Below, in pieces: positions 1 to 8,766 of a stretch of DNA of 64,000 nt. How positions within the stretch are numbered: the first letter of the stretch is position 1; each line of letters begins with the position of its first letter. Under the pieces are notes generated by a model, which worked only from the letters and a program-made list of their open reading frames with translations, was not told the origin of the DNA and did not search any database. Source of the DNA: Spirosoma sordidisoli (GTDB lineage Bacteria > Bacteroidota > Bacteroidia > Cytophagales > Spirosomataceae); contig NZ_SBLB01000002.1 of the NCBI RefSeq assembly GCF_004138325.1, positions 1-64,000 of the forward strand, given 5' to 3'. The position numbers and the translations under genes were made by a program.

Positions 1-25
1 TTTTTTGTGAGCATGTCGTTGACAT

Positions 26-92
26 AAAAAGACCTCCTTTCTGGCTTTGGCGTTGTGGTGATGCTCAAAGCTAAGAAAGGAGGTTCCTTTTT
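26..92. terminator. Bidirectional hairpin terminator
   Basis: An 11-bp perfect stem (acctcctttct pairing with agaaaggaggt) with an inner ctttg/caaag stem is flanked by an A-run on the left and a T-run on the right. It can therefore end transcripts from both sides: the minus-strand gene that stops at 161 and whatever gene lies left of the window. Confidence 0.75.
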
Positions 93-160
93 GTCAACTC
101 CCTAAAATTCGGGATGACTCATGTTTTATTGGGTGCTGACTACGCAAGGAAAAAAGGTTA

Positions 161-1213
161 TTAATTGACTATGGTAAAAGCAGAAATAGCTTCGTAGGAT
201 TTGTAGCGTTCGGTGCGGGTACCTTTGGGCTTGGCATATACGTGCAACGTATGAGTACCGCGCTGTTTGATCGGCACCGTTAACCGATAGCCATCAGCCG
301 TTAACTGGATGCTGGCCGGAACATGGCTCGTGGTAGAGCCATTTTGCCAGCCCAGCGAGCAAATGAACTCAACGGGCTGGCTGGTTTGTAGCGTGAGTGT
401 AACCGCATTGGTCGACCGGATCAGACCTGTTTTGGGAAAGTTGTCGTCGAATCCAAGTCTGAAGTAGGCATCATAGATCTTGGGAAACTGGTCGAACTGT
501 GCTTTACTGAATGGCTTGTCAAGAAGCTGCCAGCGCTGGTCGGCCGGGAAATGGTTGGCGCCGAACGCAACGGGTTCTGTGAGGAAATAAAAGTCGTTTG
601 GCTGACCACCTTTTGCTGTTGTTTGTGCCCAGGCAATATCGACCAGATACCAATCGCCATCGAGTCGGACCGCGTTCCATTCGTGATCAATGTAGCGAAT
701 CGGCTGGCCTGCCTCACTATCGTTGGTACGGGAGTAGCCCTTGACGTTCACGACCTCAATACCGGCCCGGTTGAGCAGGTGTTTATACAGCAGAGCGAAG
801 CCCGTACAGACGGTCTTCCGGCTCCGGAGTACACGACCGGCATACTCGGTCTCGGAAGAGTAACGCTGACCGCTATAGGCATCCTCGTCATACTGCACAT
901 GCGACGTAATCCAGGCGTAGACCGAGCGGGCCTTGGCCAGTTCGCTGCGGGCGGGTGCTGTCAGGTAATCGCTGAGCGTATTCAAGTTTCGGGTTGCCGA
1001 TTCCGGTGTCTTGCGGGCGTAAGCGTCAATTACGCCATAATCGACGGTAACGAATTTCGATGGGCGCGGTATGTCGGTTGTCGATATAGATGGTTGCACC
1101 GCCGATTTGTTTGGCCCTGAAAAGGCGGTGAAGAAAAGCAGGCAGAAACAGGCTTGCAGAGAGGGGAGCAGCAGGGTAATTTTCTGCCGAAACCAGGTTG
1201 TGTATGTTCGCAT
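161..1213 (-). CDS. Secreted transglutaminase-like protein
   Basis: This 350-aa protein has an N-terminal hydrophobic segment (about residues 11-32) that fits a signal peptide or anchor. A transglutaminase core follows, with the Cys-His-Asp triad visible as C136 (in TVCTGFA), H177 (in IDHEWNAV) and D192 (in YLVDIAWA). Bacterial proteins with this core are usually proteases or amide-modifying enzymes rather than protein cross-linkers. The C-terminal 130 residues look beta-rich and unassigned. It is divergent from the PPC-domain gene that begins only 33 bp away, so the two promoters must overlap. Substrate unknown; fold assignment fairly secure. Confidence 0.8.
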   Translation of the reverse strand: MRTYTTWFRQKITLLLPSLQACFCLLFFTAFSGPNKSAVQPSISTTDIPRPSKFVTVDYGVIDAYARKTPESATRNLNTLSDYLTAPARSELAKARSVYAWITSHVQYDEDAYSGQRYSSETEYAGRVLRSRKTVCTGFALLYKHLLNRAGIEVVNVKGYSRTNDSEAGQPIRYIDHEWNAVRLDGDWYLVDIAWAQTTAKGGQPNDFYFLTEPVAFGANHFPADQRWQLLDKPFSKAQFDQFPKIYDAYFRLGFDDNFPKTGLIRSTNAVTLTLQTSQPVEFICSLGWQNGSTTSHVPASIQLTADGYRLTVPIKQRGTHTLHVYAKPKGTRTERYKSYEAISAFTIVN

Positions 1214-1246
1214 TCCTCAGTCAGTATCACTAATTTCATAACACCA

Positions 1247-1738
1247 ATGCAGGCTTTTTTATTGCTGATTTTACCCCTTCTGGTCATGCTTCCAGACAAC
1301 ACATACGCCCAACCGACGCCCGTTGGGGCGGCCATGCAAACGTATTCATTCCGGCTCAGGCCGGGTCAGGATCTGAAGAAAGAGCTGGAGAATGTGGTGC
1401 AGCAACAGCGGATCGGGGCGGGGGCTATACTGACCTGTGTGGGCAGTCTGACTGACGTGACGCTGCGGTTGGCCAATCAGGAAGGACCCAGTACCTGGCA
1501 TGGACACTTCGAAATCGTATCGCTGGTTGGGACTCTTTCCGCCAATGGAAGCCACATCCATCTGTCGGTATCCGACTCGACAGGGCGTACGCTGGGTGGT
1601 CATCTACTGGATGGCTGTACAATATACACCACTGCCGAATTGTTGATAGGCGTCATGCCCGAGATCACCTATACGCGTGAGCCCGACCCTGCGTTTGGGT
1701 ACCGGGAACTGGTCGTAAGAAAACGCAGGAAGAAATAA
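1247..1738 (+). CDS. PPC/DUF296-domain protein with signal peptide
   Basis: A 163-aa protein. The start at 1247 is chosen because it begins directly with a hydrophobic signal peptide (residues 1-21, cleavage near TYAQ); the longer frame from 1154 runs antisense into the upstream gene. The rest matches the PPC (DUF296) fold, found in plant AT-hook proteins and as stand-alone bacterial proteins that form metal-binding trimers. The three conserved histidines are visible at H103, H105 (GSHIHLSV) and H119 (GGHL). Stand-alone PPC proteins are normally cytoplasmic, so the export signal is mildly unusual. Biochemical role unknown. Confidence 0.75.
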   Translation: MQAFLLLILPLLVMLPDNTYAQPTPVGAAMQTYSFRLRPGQDLKKELENVVQQQRIGAGAILTCVGSLTDVTLRLANQEGPSTWHGHFEIVSLVGTLSANGSHIHLSVSDSTGRTLGGHLLDGCTIYTTAELLIGVMPEITYTREPDPAFGYRELVVRKRRKK

Positions 1739-1740
1739 GC

Positions 1741-1774
1741 GCAAAAGCCACTCCCTGACAGGAATGGCTTTTGC
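1741..1774. terminator. Hairpin between convergent genes
   Basis: A 14-bp stem with one mismatch (gcaaaagccactcc against ggaatggcttttgc) and a 6-nt loop starts two bases after the PPC gene stop and precedes the stop of the converging DUF151 gene. Confidence 0.7.
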
Positions 1775-1800
1775 GTATACTTATGCTGAAAATAAATGAT

Positions 1801-2400
1801 TTAGTTGCGTTTGCTCATCTCGTCACGAATCTTGGCAGCTCGCTCGTATTCCTCGTTGCCAAGAGCTTCTTCGAGCATCTTCTGCAATTCTTCCGACGAC
1901 GCGTTTTTCAGCTGATCACCGAAAGAGCGTGACGAGGGCCGGTTGGGCGACGAGCGGACCAGCTCTTCCTGCTCTTCCTCTTCGTCGGTGCCACTTGCGG
2001 TGATTCCCGCTTCAGACAGAATCGACTCGTTCGTATAGATGGGTACATCGAACCGAATGCCGATAGCAATAGCGTCAGATGGGCGAGCATCGATGACCGT
2101 TTCGCGAACGCCGTCGAAACAGACGATTTTGGCGAAGAAGATGCCTTCGCGCAAATCAGAAATTACGATCTCGCGAACCGTAAACCGAAACTGCTCCGCA
2201 AACTGCTTGAACAGGTCGTGCGTCATCGGCCGATTCGGAACGATTTTTTCAATCTCAATGGCAATGGCCTGGGCCTCAAACATGCCAATGATGATTGGCA
2301 ACCGCCGGTTGCCATATTCCTCACCCAGTACCAGCGCAAACGAACCCGACTGCGACTGACTGGGCGATAGTCCTAGTATTTCCAGCTTAATCTTATCCAC
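1801..2400 (-). CDS. Bifunctional nuclease-domain (DUF151) protein with UVR motif
   Basis: A 199-aa protein. Residues 1 to about 130 match the bifunctional nuclease family (DUF151/BFN), with the conserved stretch VIDARPSDAIAIGIR. An acidic linker (about 137-146, Glu-rich) leads to a C-terminal helical hairpin of the UvrB/UvrC type (UVR motif, about 165-197, ending YERAAKIRDEM). This domain order is standard for Bacteroidota members of the family. DUF151 proteins are described as having RNase and DNase activity, but the physiological role is poorly defined. It stands alone, converging on the PPC gene. Confidence 0.85.
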   Translation of the reverse strand: MDKIKLEILGLSPSQSQSGSFALVLGEEYGNRRLPIIIGMFEAQAIAIEIEKIVPNRPMTHDLFKQFAEQFRFTVREIVISDLREGIFFAKIVCFDGVRETVIDARPSDAIAIGIRFDVPIYTNESILSEAGITASGTDEEEEQEELVRSSPNRPSSRSFGDQLKNASSEELQKMLEEALGNEEYERAAKIRDEMSKRN

Positions 2401-2532
2401 AGCGCGAATTTAATCAAAAGTAGTAACAGGGCCACCTGGTGCACAATAAGTAAGCGTTTGTGTTGCTTACCAATTTATGAAATTAGTCATCTATATGACA
2501 ATCGGGGTGGCTCTGTTGCTACTCCCGATCAG

Positions 2533-3495
2533 TTACAGCCCCTGCACTGCCTTCGTAAGCCGTGGTAATACGTCGAACACGTCGCCAACGATACCATAAT
2601 CGGCCGACTTGAAGAACGGAGCCTCGGGGTCTTTGTTGATAACAACAATTACCTTCGAGGAGTTTACGCCAGCCAGGTGTTGTATAGCGCCTGAAATACC
2701 GGCGGCTATGTACAAATTCGGGCTTACTTTGATTCCGGTCTGACCAACGTGCTCATGGTGAGGGCGCCAGTCCAGATCCGACACCGGCTTCGAGCAGGCC
2801 GTTGCGGCTCCCAACGCCTTGGCCAGGTCTTCTACAATAGCCCAGTTTTCGGGACCTTTCAGACCGCGACCAGCCGACACAACCAGATCGGCTTCGGGTA
2901 GCAGGACATCGCCAGTGGCTTTTTCGGTTTTCTTAACGGTGATGACGAAATCGCTTTCGTTCAGGGCGGGCGAAAACGTCTCTACGGAGGCCGTTGCCTC
3001 AGTTTCTTCCGGCGTGATGGTGTTTTTCTTGATCGCCAGAATTTTTACGTCGGCTTTCAGATCATTGTAGGCAAAGGCTTTGCCGGTATATATGCTGCTT
3101 TTGACCCGGAAGCCAGCCGACAGATCGGGTAATTCGATCACATTAGCCGCTAGGCCCGCCTTAAGTTTGCCGGCCAGCCGCGCCGTCATCGCATCGGCCA
3201 GTGATGATTTGGCCAGTACAACTACTTTACTGCTTTCCTGCTGGGCTGCGGCCGCAACAACGGTTGAGTAGGCCATGCCGTTAGGTTCGTTAAGCTTACC
3301 GTCGGCCGCGTGGAGCACCTTGGTGGCGCCAAAACGACCGGCAGAAGCCAGCTCGCTGTCGTCGGCCTGGCCAATCACGATGGCGGTGGCCGATGTGCCG
3401 AGCATATCGGCGACTTTAGCGCCGTAAAAAATTGCTTCCTGTGAAGATTTTTTGAGTTTGCCTTCGTCTAATTCGGCAAATATGAGAACAGACAT
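2533..3495 (-). CDS. etfA: Electron transfer flavoprotein, alpha subunit
   Basis: A 320-aa protein of normal EtfA length. The N-terminal nucleotide-binding-like domain (1 to about 190) is followed by the FAD-binding C-terminal domain, with landmarks SAGRGLKGPENW, GQTGIKVSP, YIAAGISGAIQH and INKDPEAPFF. EtfA pairs with EtfB to carry electrons from acyl-CoA dehydrogenases to ETF:quinone oxidoreductase. It lies 81 bp downstream of etfB on the same strand and is almost certainly co-transcribed. An acyl-CoA dehydrogenase-like gene at 23.4 kb may be one of several electron donors, but no local link is seen. Confidence 0.95.
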   Translation of the reverse strand: MSVLIFAELDEGKLKKSSQEAIFYGAKVADMLGTSATAIVIGQADDSELASAGRFGATKVLHAADGKLNEPNGMAYSTVVAAAAQQESSKVVVLAKSSLADAMTARLAGKLKAGLAANVIELPDLSAGFRVKSSIYTGKAFAYNDLKADVKILAIKKNTITPEETEATASVETFSPALNESDFVITVKKTEKATGDVLLPEADLVVSAGRGLKGPENWAIVEDLAKALGAATACSKPVSDLDWRPHHEHVGQTGIKVSPNLYIAAGISGAIQHLAGVNSSKVIVVINKDPEAPFFKSADYGIVGDVFDVLPRLTKAVQGL

Positions 3496-3576
3496 ATACG
3501 AGGTTTCGGTTTATAGTTTTCGATACGCGGTTCACTGGACGAGGCCCGAAAACCGACAGGTGAAAACAGCATGTTA

Positions 3577-4314
3577 TCAAATAACTTTAGCTTCGGTGCG
3601 CAGGAGCTGGATCAGGGTTTCGGCTTCTTCGGCCTTGATCATTTTCACGCTGCCACGGGGAGCGGGGAGTTCATAACTACCCACGGCCGTCAGTTTGTCT
3701 GTGCCGGTTGGCTCTACGATCTTCAGCGGCTTGGTGCGGGCGGTCATGATACCACGCATGTTCGGAATCTTCCATTCAGCAATCGGCTCCTGGCAACCCA
3801 GAACCAGCGGAAGCTTAGCCTCCAGCTCTTCTTTACCACCCTCAATTTCGCGGGTGATCTGAGCCGTGTCGCCGGCGATATCCAGCAGCATAACCGGTGA
3901 GATAGACGGAATACCAAGCATCTCGCCAACAATACCGTGTACCTGACCGCCATTGTAATCGATCGACTCGCGGCCCATCAGGATCAGGTCGTACTGCGCA
4001 TCTTTGGCAATAGCCGCAATCTGTTCCGCTACAAAATAAGCGTCGGTTGGTTCGGCATTAACCCGGATCGCATCGTCGGCTCCGATAGCCAGACATTTAC
4101 GAATAACGGGCTCGGCGTCGGCTTCTCCTACGTTCAGGACCGTTACGCTGGCGCCCAGTTTTTCTTTTAGCTCAACGGCCCGCGCCAGTGCGTAGTCGTC
4201 GTAAGGGCCGGTGATGAACGTTACACCCGCTTTGTTAAGCCTGGTGTTATTGTCCGTAAAGGCAATTTTGGTGGTGGTGTCGGGCACACTCGTCACACAC
4301 ACTAAAATCTTCAT
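3577..4314 (-). CDS. etfB: Electron transfer flavoprotein, beta subunit
   Basis: A 245-aa protein beginning MKILVCVTSVPDT, with the family signature near the C-terminus (LGCQEPIAEWKIPNMRG, about 180-196). EtfB binds AMP and forms the heterodimer with EtfA, the downstream gene. A clean -7 element (TACTTTTG) lies about 110 bp upstream of the start codon, and a 16-bp palindrome sits over the expected -33 region, suggesting that the operon is regulated. Gene order etfB-etfA is the usual one. Confidence 0.95.
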   Translation of the reverse strand: MKILVCVTSVPDTTTKIAFTDNNTRLNKAGVTFITGPYDDYALARAVELKEKLGASVTVLNVGEADAEPVIRKCLAIGADDAIRVNAEPTDAYFVAEQIAAIAKDAQYDLILMGRESIDYNGGQVHGIVGEMLGIPSISPVMLLDIAGDTAQITREIEGGKEELEAKLPLVLGCQEPIAEWKIPNMRGIMTARTKPLKIVEPTGTDKLTAVGSYELPAPRGSVKMIKAEEAETLIQLLRTEAKVI

Positions 4315-4421
4315 TGGCTATGCGGTTTTGGTTGATATAGTGACTGATGATCGGTTTTTTGAAGCCTGCTTTCTGCCGGTTGGCAGCAGACATCGGAAAA
4401 CTAACCATTACTTTTACGGCG

Positions 4422-4462
4422 CAAAAGTAATCATACGCCTATAGAAAGTATGCATGCATACT
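4422..4462 (-). promoter_or_regulatory. etfBA promoter with palindromic operator candidate
   Basis: On the minus strand, 4422-4429 reads TACTTTTG, an exact match to the Bacteroidota -7 consensus TAnnTTTG. The -33 region expected about 20 nt upstream falls inside a perfect 16-bp palindrome at 4447-4462 (agtatgcatgcatact). That placement would suit a repressor. The palindrome also lies 15 bp before the divergent TPR gene. The -7 box itself is part of an 8-bp inverted repeat (ttactttt...aaaagtaa). Confidence 0.55.
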
Positions 4463-4477
4463 AATTTTCTTACCTGA

Positions 4478-4807
4478 ATGAATAACGAGCGTATCCAACA
4501 ATTAATTCGATTTGTACAGGAAGAACCTGGAGAGCCGTTCAATGTTTATGCGCTGGCCATGGAATACATGAACAGTCAGCCCGAGCAGGCACGGACTTAT
4601 TTGGACCAACTCCTGAGCGATCATCCTGATTATCTGCCAACGTATTACCACGCAGCTGCTTTGTACGCCGAGTTGGATGAGCGCGATAAGGCGGCCGGAC
4701 TCTACGAAAAAGGAATCAGGCTGGCAGAGGTACAGAATAACCAGAAGGCGTTACAGGAGCTGCAGCGAGCCCGGCAGGCGTTTGACGATGACGACGACGA
4801 GTGGTAG
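4478..4807 (+). CDS. Small TPR-repeat protein
   Basis: A 109-aa cytoplasmic protein made of about two tetratricopeptide-like helical hairpins (residues 19-95; YALAMEYMN..., LPTYYHAAALYAELDE...) with a strongly acidic C-terminus (DDDDDEW). TPR proteins mediate protein-protein contacts; no partner can be inferred. It is transcribed divergently from etfBA across a shared 163-bp region and converges on the lipoprotein gene after 6 bp. Confidence 0.75.
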   Translation: MNNERIQQLIRFVQEEPGEPFNVYALAMEYMNSQPEQARTYLDQLLSDHPDYLPTYYHAAALYAELDERDKAAGLYEKGIRLAEVQNNQKALQELQRARQAFDDDDDEW

Positions 4808-4813
4808 GTTTGG

Positions 4814-5623
4814 CTAGTGCCGACGTTTTTTCTTTTCTGTTACGAAGCCCTGTTTGAAGAGCAGCGGTACGATGGCCTGTTCGGGCAAGGTATAGCTGAG
4901 GGCTATATAGTTGGCTGAGGCTACTTTAGGCAGGTATACAAACCCGCGTATCGACTCGTTAGGCCCAAGGGTATTGGCTTTAAGGGCCAGTTCACGCCAG
5001 CGGTATTCTTCATAATCGTAGCGTTGCATTCGGTTGGCGAAGGTGCCGTAATCGATGGCGCGCTTGGCGGCTATTCCCTGGTACATGAAATCATGGGTAA
5101 TCCGCTTATTCACCCACTCCCGGTAAGAAGTTCGGTTTCGATTCGTAGAGGACGATACATCCGAGGCTACTGCAGCTACAAGCAGTACGGTATTCATGAT
5201 CTTAGCCCGTTTCAGCCGCTTTTCTTCCTGCTTGCGTTTAATGCCGATCCGACTGGCTTCGTAGGTTGGGTCGGCGGCTGCACGAACAAGGGGCAGGCCG
5301 TTTCCGCGCGGGTCGGGCAGGGTGTCCTGGTGTGGGCCGAGCGCGACAAACCGGAAATCGGCGGGGTTGATGTCGATCGGGTGGTCGGTTCGGTTCTTGA
5401 TTTCAATATCCAGTACAGCGTACTCCAGGTCTTCGCGTTCGAAAGACGCCACAACGCCTATGCCGTTATCTTCTGCTTTTGTAACGGGCCGACCGTCGAT
5501 GGTAGTAATATCGCCCGAAGCGGGTTCCAGCTGGTAGGTCGTTATGGTAGGCGCACAGCCACTCAGTATTTGCAGTATAACGGCCGTGAATAAACTCCAT
5601 TTAACGTAAATAGATGCTTTCAT
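4814..5623 (-). CDS. Lipoprotein of unknown function
   Basis: A 269-aa protein with a type II signal peptide: a hydrophobic stretch at 8-20 and lipobox LSGC with the lipidated Cys at position 23. The mature part has a probable beta domain (about 45-110, with ...VLDIEIKNRTDHPIDINPADF), as in immunoglobulin-like periplasmic domains, then a basic stretch and a helical segment near 150. No family was recognised. The 154-bp upstream space has only a near match to a -7 box (TACCTTTA on the minus strand near 5665). Confidence 0.7.
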   Translation of the reverse strand: MKASIYVKWSLFTAVILQILSGCAPTITTYQLEPASGDITTIDGRPVTKAEDNGIGVVASFEREDLEYAVLDIEIKNRTDHPIDINPADFRFVALGPHQDTLPDPRGNGLPLVRAAADPTYEASRIGIKRKQEEKRLKRAKIMNTVLLVAAVASDVSSSTNRNRTSYREWVNKRITHDFMYQGIAAKRAIDYGTFANRMQRYDYEEYRWRELALKANTLGPNESIRGFVYLPKVASANYIALSYTLPEQAIVPLLFKQGFVTEKKKRRH

Positions 5624-5777
5624 AACCTTCAGGGTAAGAGGCTATTTGCCTTATGAAATATGTGTAAAGGTAATGAGCGGCAGGATTTCTATGTATCCGA
5701 TAATCCCCATTTTTTTACCGACTGTGTATCTATTCATTATCCGGCATAGGGAAGTTCGGGCTGGTAAGCGAGCTGCG

Positions 5778-6971
5778 CTAGAACTGCCCAGCTGCTATGG
5801 CCAGCCATACATTGCGTAAACCCAGAAAAGCAGTAAGCGCCACGACCAGCAGCATGGCTACATTCTGCCAGGGCCGGTTGCGGTATTGAGCTGGTAAAAG
5901 GGTTTTGTTGTTGACAGCCAGTAACAAAAAGACGGTCACCAGCGGAAGCAGCAGACCGTTTGCCGCCTGCGCCAGAATGATTACCGGAATGGGTTTTACG
6001 CCGAGCAGGCCAAACGTCAGTCCTATGGCCATGACGATAAGCCAGGTTGCCCGGTAGCGGCCGGATTGCTCAGACCAGCCCAGCAGACTCCGACCGGTAA
6101 CGGCAGCGGCCAGGGGGGCAGTCAGGGCCGACGTAAACCCGGCGGCAAAGAGCCCGAAGCCAAACAGCGCACCTGCCCAGCTTCCCAGGCGTGCGGACAA
6201 TGTCTGTTCAAATGTCTGAAAGGAGAAATCGCCCGTAACGAGCATACCCGAAACCAGGATCGCCATTGAAATGAAGCCGCCAATCAGTACGGCCAGCGCA
6301 ATACCAAACCGCATTTCGGTCAGCGATTGACCCTGTCCTATGCCCGAGCCTAAAAACAGATTATAGGGAACAATGGTAGTGCCGATCAACCCAATGACCA
6401 GTACTGTAGACCCATCAGGCAAGGCAGGCATGAAAAGGGCAGTGGTTAATTCTGTCGTATTGGGTGATACGCTGACAGCTACATAGGCGAAGCAGAGCCC
6501 CATGGCGAAGACAATAAGACCCAGGAAATTAGCAATGAGTCGGGTCGATCCCTGCCACAGCAGCGCTACGCAGACAATACCGACTCCTACCGTTAACACC
6601 TGACTCGACACACCCGTTAGTAGCGCCAGCCCCGATACAGCCCCCAGAATATTACCGGCCTGATAAGCTGCGCAACCCAGCGCGACGGCCCCAAACAGTA
6701 CCGTCATCAGCCAGCGTACCCGGGGGCCGTAGGTTTGCGTCAGCAATTCGCCCAGACTCAGGCCGGAGGCTATGGTTACCCGGGCTGCGGCTTCCTGCAA
6801 CAGAATAGTACCGAGGGTGGAGAAGGTCAGTGCCCAGAGTAGCCGAAGGCCGAAGCCGGAGCCAGCCATAGCACAGGTGGTAACGGTGCCGGGACCAATA
6901 AAGGCCGCCGAGATGACCGACCAGAAAAGTACGCTGCCAAGACCAGCGCGGAAGGAGAGCGATTTAGGCAC
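5778..6971 (-). CDS. NRAMP-family transporter, atypical metal site
   Basis: A 397-aa polytopic membrane protein of the NRAMP fold (about 11 hydrophobic segments). In classical MntH/NRAMP proteins the metal is held by a TM1 DPGN motif and a TM6 MPHN motif. Here TM1 reads GPGT (residues 26-29) and TM6 reads VPYN (201-204), so the key Asp, Met and His are absent. It therefore belongs to a divergent subgroup whose substrate should not be assumed to be Mn or Fe. The start is GTG at 6971; a stop codon lies nine codons upstream and no earlier start exists. The start codon directly follows the T-run of the dps terminator, leaving no room for a ribosome-binding site on its own transcript. Confidence 0.75.
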   Translation of the reverse strand: MPKSLSFRAGLGSVLFWSVISAAFIGPGTVTTCAMAGSGFGLRLLWALTFSTLGTILLQEAAARVTIASGLSLGELLTQTYGPRVRWLMTVLFGAVALGCAAYQAGNILGAVSGLALLTGVSSQVLTVGVGIVCVALLWQGSTRLIANFLGLIVFAMGLCFAYVAVSVSPNTTELTTALFMPALPDGSTVLVIGLIGTTIVPYNLFLGSGIGQGQSLTEMRFGIALAVLIGGFISMAILVSGMLVTGDFSFQTFEQTLSARLGSWAGALFGFGLFAAGFTSALTAPLAAAVTGRSLLGWSEQSGRYRATWLIVMAIGLTFGLLGVKPIPVIILAQAANGLLLPLVTVFLLLAVNNKTLLPAQYRNRPWQNVAMLLVVALTAFLGLRNVWLAIAAGQF

Positions 6972-6975
6972 AAAA

Positions 6976-7044
6976 AAGCGATGAGTTAGGAGTGATCAGC
7001 GATGAATGTAAAACAAACTCGCTAAAACTCATAACTCATCGCTT
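6976..7044 (-). terminator. Long-loop terminator downstream of dps
   Basis: A perfect 13-bp inverted repeat (aagcgatgagtta at 6976-6988, complement at 7032-7044) encloses about 43 nt. Read on the minus strand it is followed by a T-run, so it could end the dps transcript. A third partial copy (agcgatga) lies in the loop near 6998. Confidence 0.5.
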
Positions 7045-7055
7045 ATAACGCCTAA

Positions 7056-7580
7056 CTACGACAGGTACTTCCGGAGCATCCACGCCATCTTCTCGTGGGC
7101 CTCCATCATACCGGTCAGGAAGTCGGCCGTACCGGCGTCGTTCAGGTCTTCGTCGCAGGTGTCAACGTCTTCGCGCAGTTCGCGGGTAATCTGCTCGTGA
7201 TCGGCCAGCAGCCGATCGAACATATCGCGGGTTTTTACCTCACCGCTGGTGTCTTCTTCCAGGCTGGTTCCTTTGATGAATTCTGCCATGGTCGAGAGTG
7301 GCTTACCACCCAGGGTGCGGATTCGTTCGGCAACCTCGTCGATCATTTCTTCGAGCGCTTTGTATTGCTCTTCAAAAAACTCGTGGTATTCTTTGAAGCT
7401 CGGGCCCGCTACGTTCCAGTGATATTTACGGGTTTTGATATAGAGAACGTGCAGGTCGGCCAGGTAGGCATTGAGCAGTTCGTTCGCTTTTTTGAGCGAG
7501 TCTTTTTCCAGACCGATATTCGGTTGAATGTTCTTCGGCTCTTTCTGTTGGGTTTCCGGTTTGTTCAGATCGGTAGTCAT
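7056..7580 (-). CDS. dps: Dps-family ferritin-like DNA protection protein
   Basis: A 174-aa protein. The start at 7580 (MTTDLNK) is preferred over an ATG 39 bp upstream because it gives the usual Dps tail. Ferroxidase-site residues line up with the known spacing: H54 (KYHWNV), H66, E70, D81 and E85. Dps forms a dodecamer that oxidises Fe(II) with peroxide and stores iron, often binding DNA in stationary phase. The N-terminal tail has several Lys residues, compatible with DNA contact. It sits upstream of the NRAMP-like gene on the same strand, but a terminator-like repeat lies between. Confidence 0.9.
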   Translation of the reverse strand: MTTDLNKPETQQKEPKNIQPNIGLEKDSLKKANELLNAYLADLHVLYIKTRKYHWNVAGPSFKEYHEFFEEQYKALEEMIDEVAERIRTLGGKPLSTMAEFIKGTSLEEDTSGEVKTRDMFDRLLADHEQITRELREDVDTCDEDLNDAGTADFLTGMMEAHEKMAWMLRKYLS

Positions 7581-7651
7581 AACATGAGTGTGTATGTATT
7601 GGAAGTATAACCCGACCACACAGAAATTGTTGCTAATACCGACTGATGGGC

Positions 7652-8590
7652 TCAGATGAGTCCGGCGAAGACTTCGTTCGAATAAGCGATGTTGCGTTTT
7701 TGGGCCTCAACCGCTCCCATCGTATTTGGAGAGCCTTTTTCGAGACATTGCTCCAGCACCAGCAGTGGCCGGCGGTTCTGCGCTTTCAGGGCGCTGGTCA
7801 GTCGCCGGTAGTCGATGTCGCCGTCGGAAAAAGACTCCTGCCAGATGCCGTTTTTCGACTGGCGGATGTGTACCTCAACGATGCGGTTACCGTAAAGCCG
7901 GACCACATCGAATAGGGCTATCTGCGAATTGCCCGACCCCCGGTATACCCAGTGGGCATCCAGGCAGAGCGACACGTTTTTAGGATCGGAGCCCAGCAGC
8001 ATGTGGTGAAATTCGCGGGCCGCCTGCCGGTGTTCGGGCGCATGGGTATGGTAGGCCAGGGTCATTCCCCGTTGGCGGAGTTCGGCCCCGAGCCGGTCGA
8101 GATTTTTGACCTGTTCGACCAGTTGTTCATCGGTCTTGTCGTCGTCGGTACCCCAGCGGATGGGGTTAGGGTTGGTAACGATCACCCGCGAGCCCAGCGG
8201 CTTTACCGCGTCGGCAATAGCCAGTACCGACGCGATGGATTTTGGGGCTTCGTCGGGTTGGTGCAGCGAGCTGTTGACGTACAGAGACGGCATCGTCAGC
8301 TTGTACCTGGTCAGGTAAGGCGCCAGCTTTTTCACCTCATCGACGCTGGTAAACGACGGTTCGTAAGCGGTTAGCCCGGTCTTCACGTACTCGCTCAACG
8401 ACGCGTCGGGGTCGGCCATCCAGTCTTTCTGCTCACGCCCGTAAAAGGTGCTCCAGGTATAGGCGTTGCAGGAGAGAGGCTGGCGCTCCGGCGCAGCCGG
8501 ATGTCCTTCCGCTGGCTTGATATCGGGGAGCAGCGTCGCGCCGGTAAGTGCCGTGAGCGACGATAAAAAATTCCGTCTGGTTGACAACAT
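7652..8590 (-). CDS. Exported sugar-phosphate isomerase/epimerase-like TIM barrel
   Basis: A 312-aa protein with a Tat-type leader (STRRNFLSS near residues 3-11, then a hydrophobic stretch) followed by a xylose isomerase-like TIM barrel. Expected metal-site strands are visible: LAYHTHA, LCLDAHWVY, IVEVHIRQSK and LVLEQC. Such proteins are common in Bacteroidota carbohydrate loci, but the sugar is generally unknown. It lies 176 bp downstream of the 5-oxoprolinase gene on the same strand; co-transcription is possible but not shown. Confidence 0.8.
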   Translation of the reverse strand: MLSTRRNFLSSLTALTGATLLPDIKPAEGHPAAPERQPLSCNAYTWSTFYGREQKDWMADPDASLSEYVKTGLTAYEPSFTSVDEVKKLAPYLTRYKLTMPSLYVNSSLHQPDEAPKSIASVLAIADAVKPLGSRVIVTNPNPIRWGTDDDKTDEQLVEQVKNLDRLGAELRQRGMTLAYHTHAPEHRQAAREFHHMLLGSDPKNVSLCLDAHWVYRGSGNSQIALFDVVRLYGNRIVEVHIRQSKNGIWQESFSDGDIDYRRLTSALKAQNRRPLLVLEQCLEKGSPNTMGAVEAQKRNIAYSNEVFAGLI

Positions 8591-8766
8591 AATTAGTAAA
8601 CGATAATTGGCCTCCCCCCTGTAAGCCCGGTAGAGGCCCCCAAAAGCCGACTCGCCTGGTTAACGGGCTAGTTGTCGGGCAAATAGGGTGCTGACGGGCA
8701 AACGGTGGTTTTTTCTATCTATGGTCTGGCAGGATATTGGGGTGAAAAGGGGAGACCGATGCGGAT

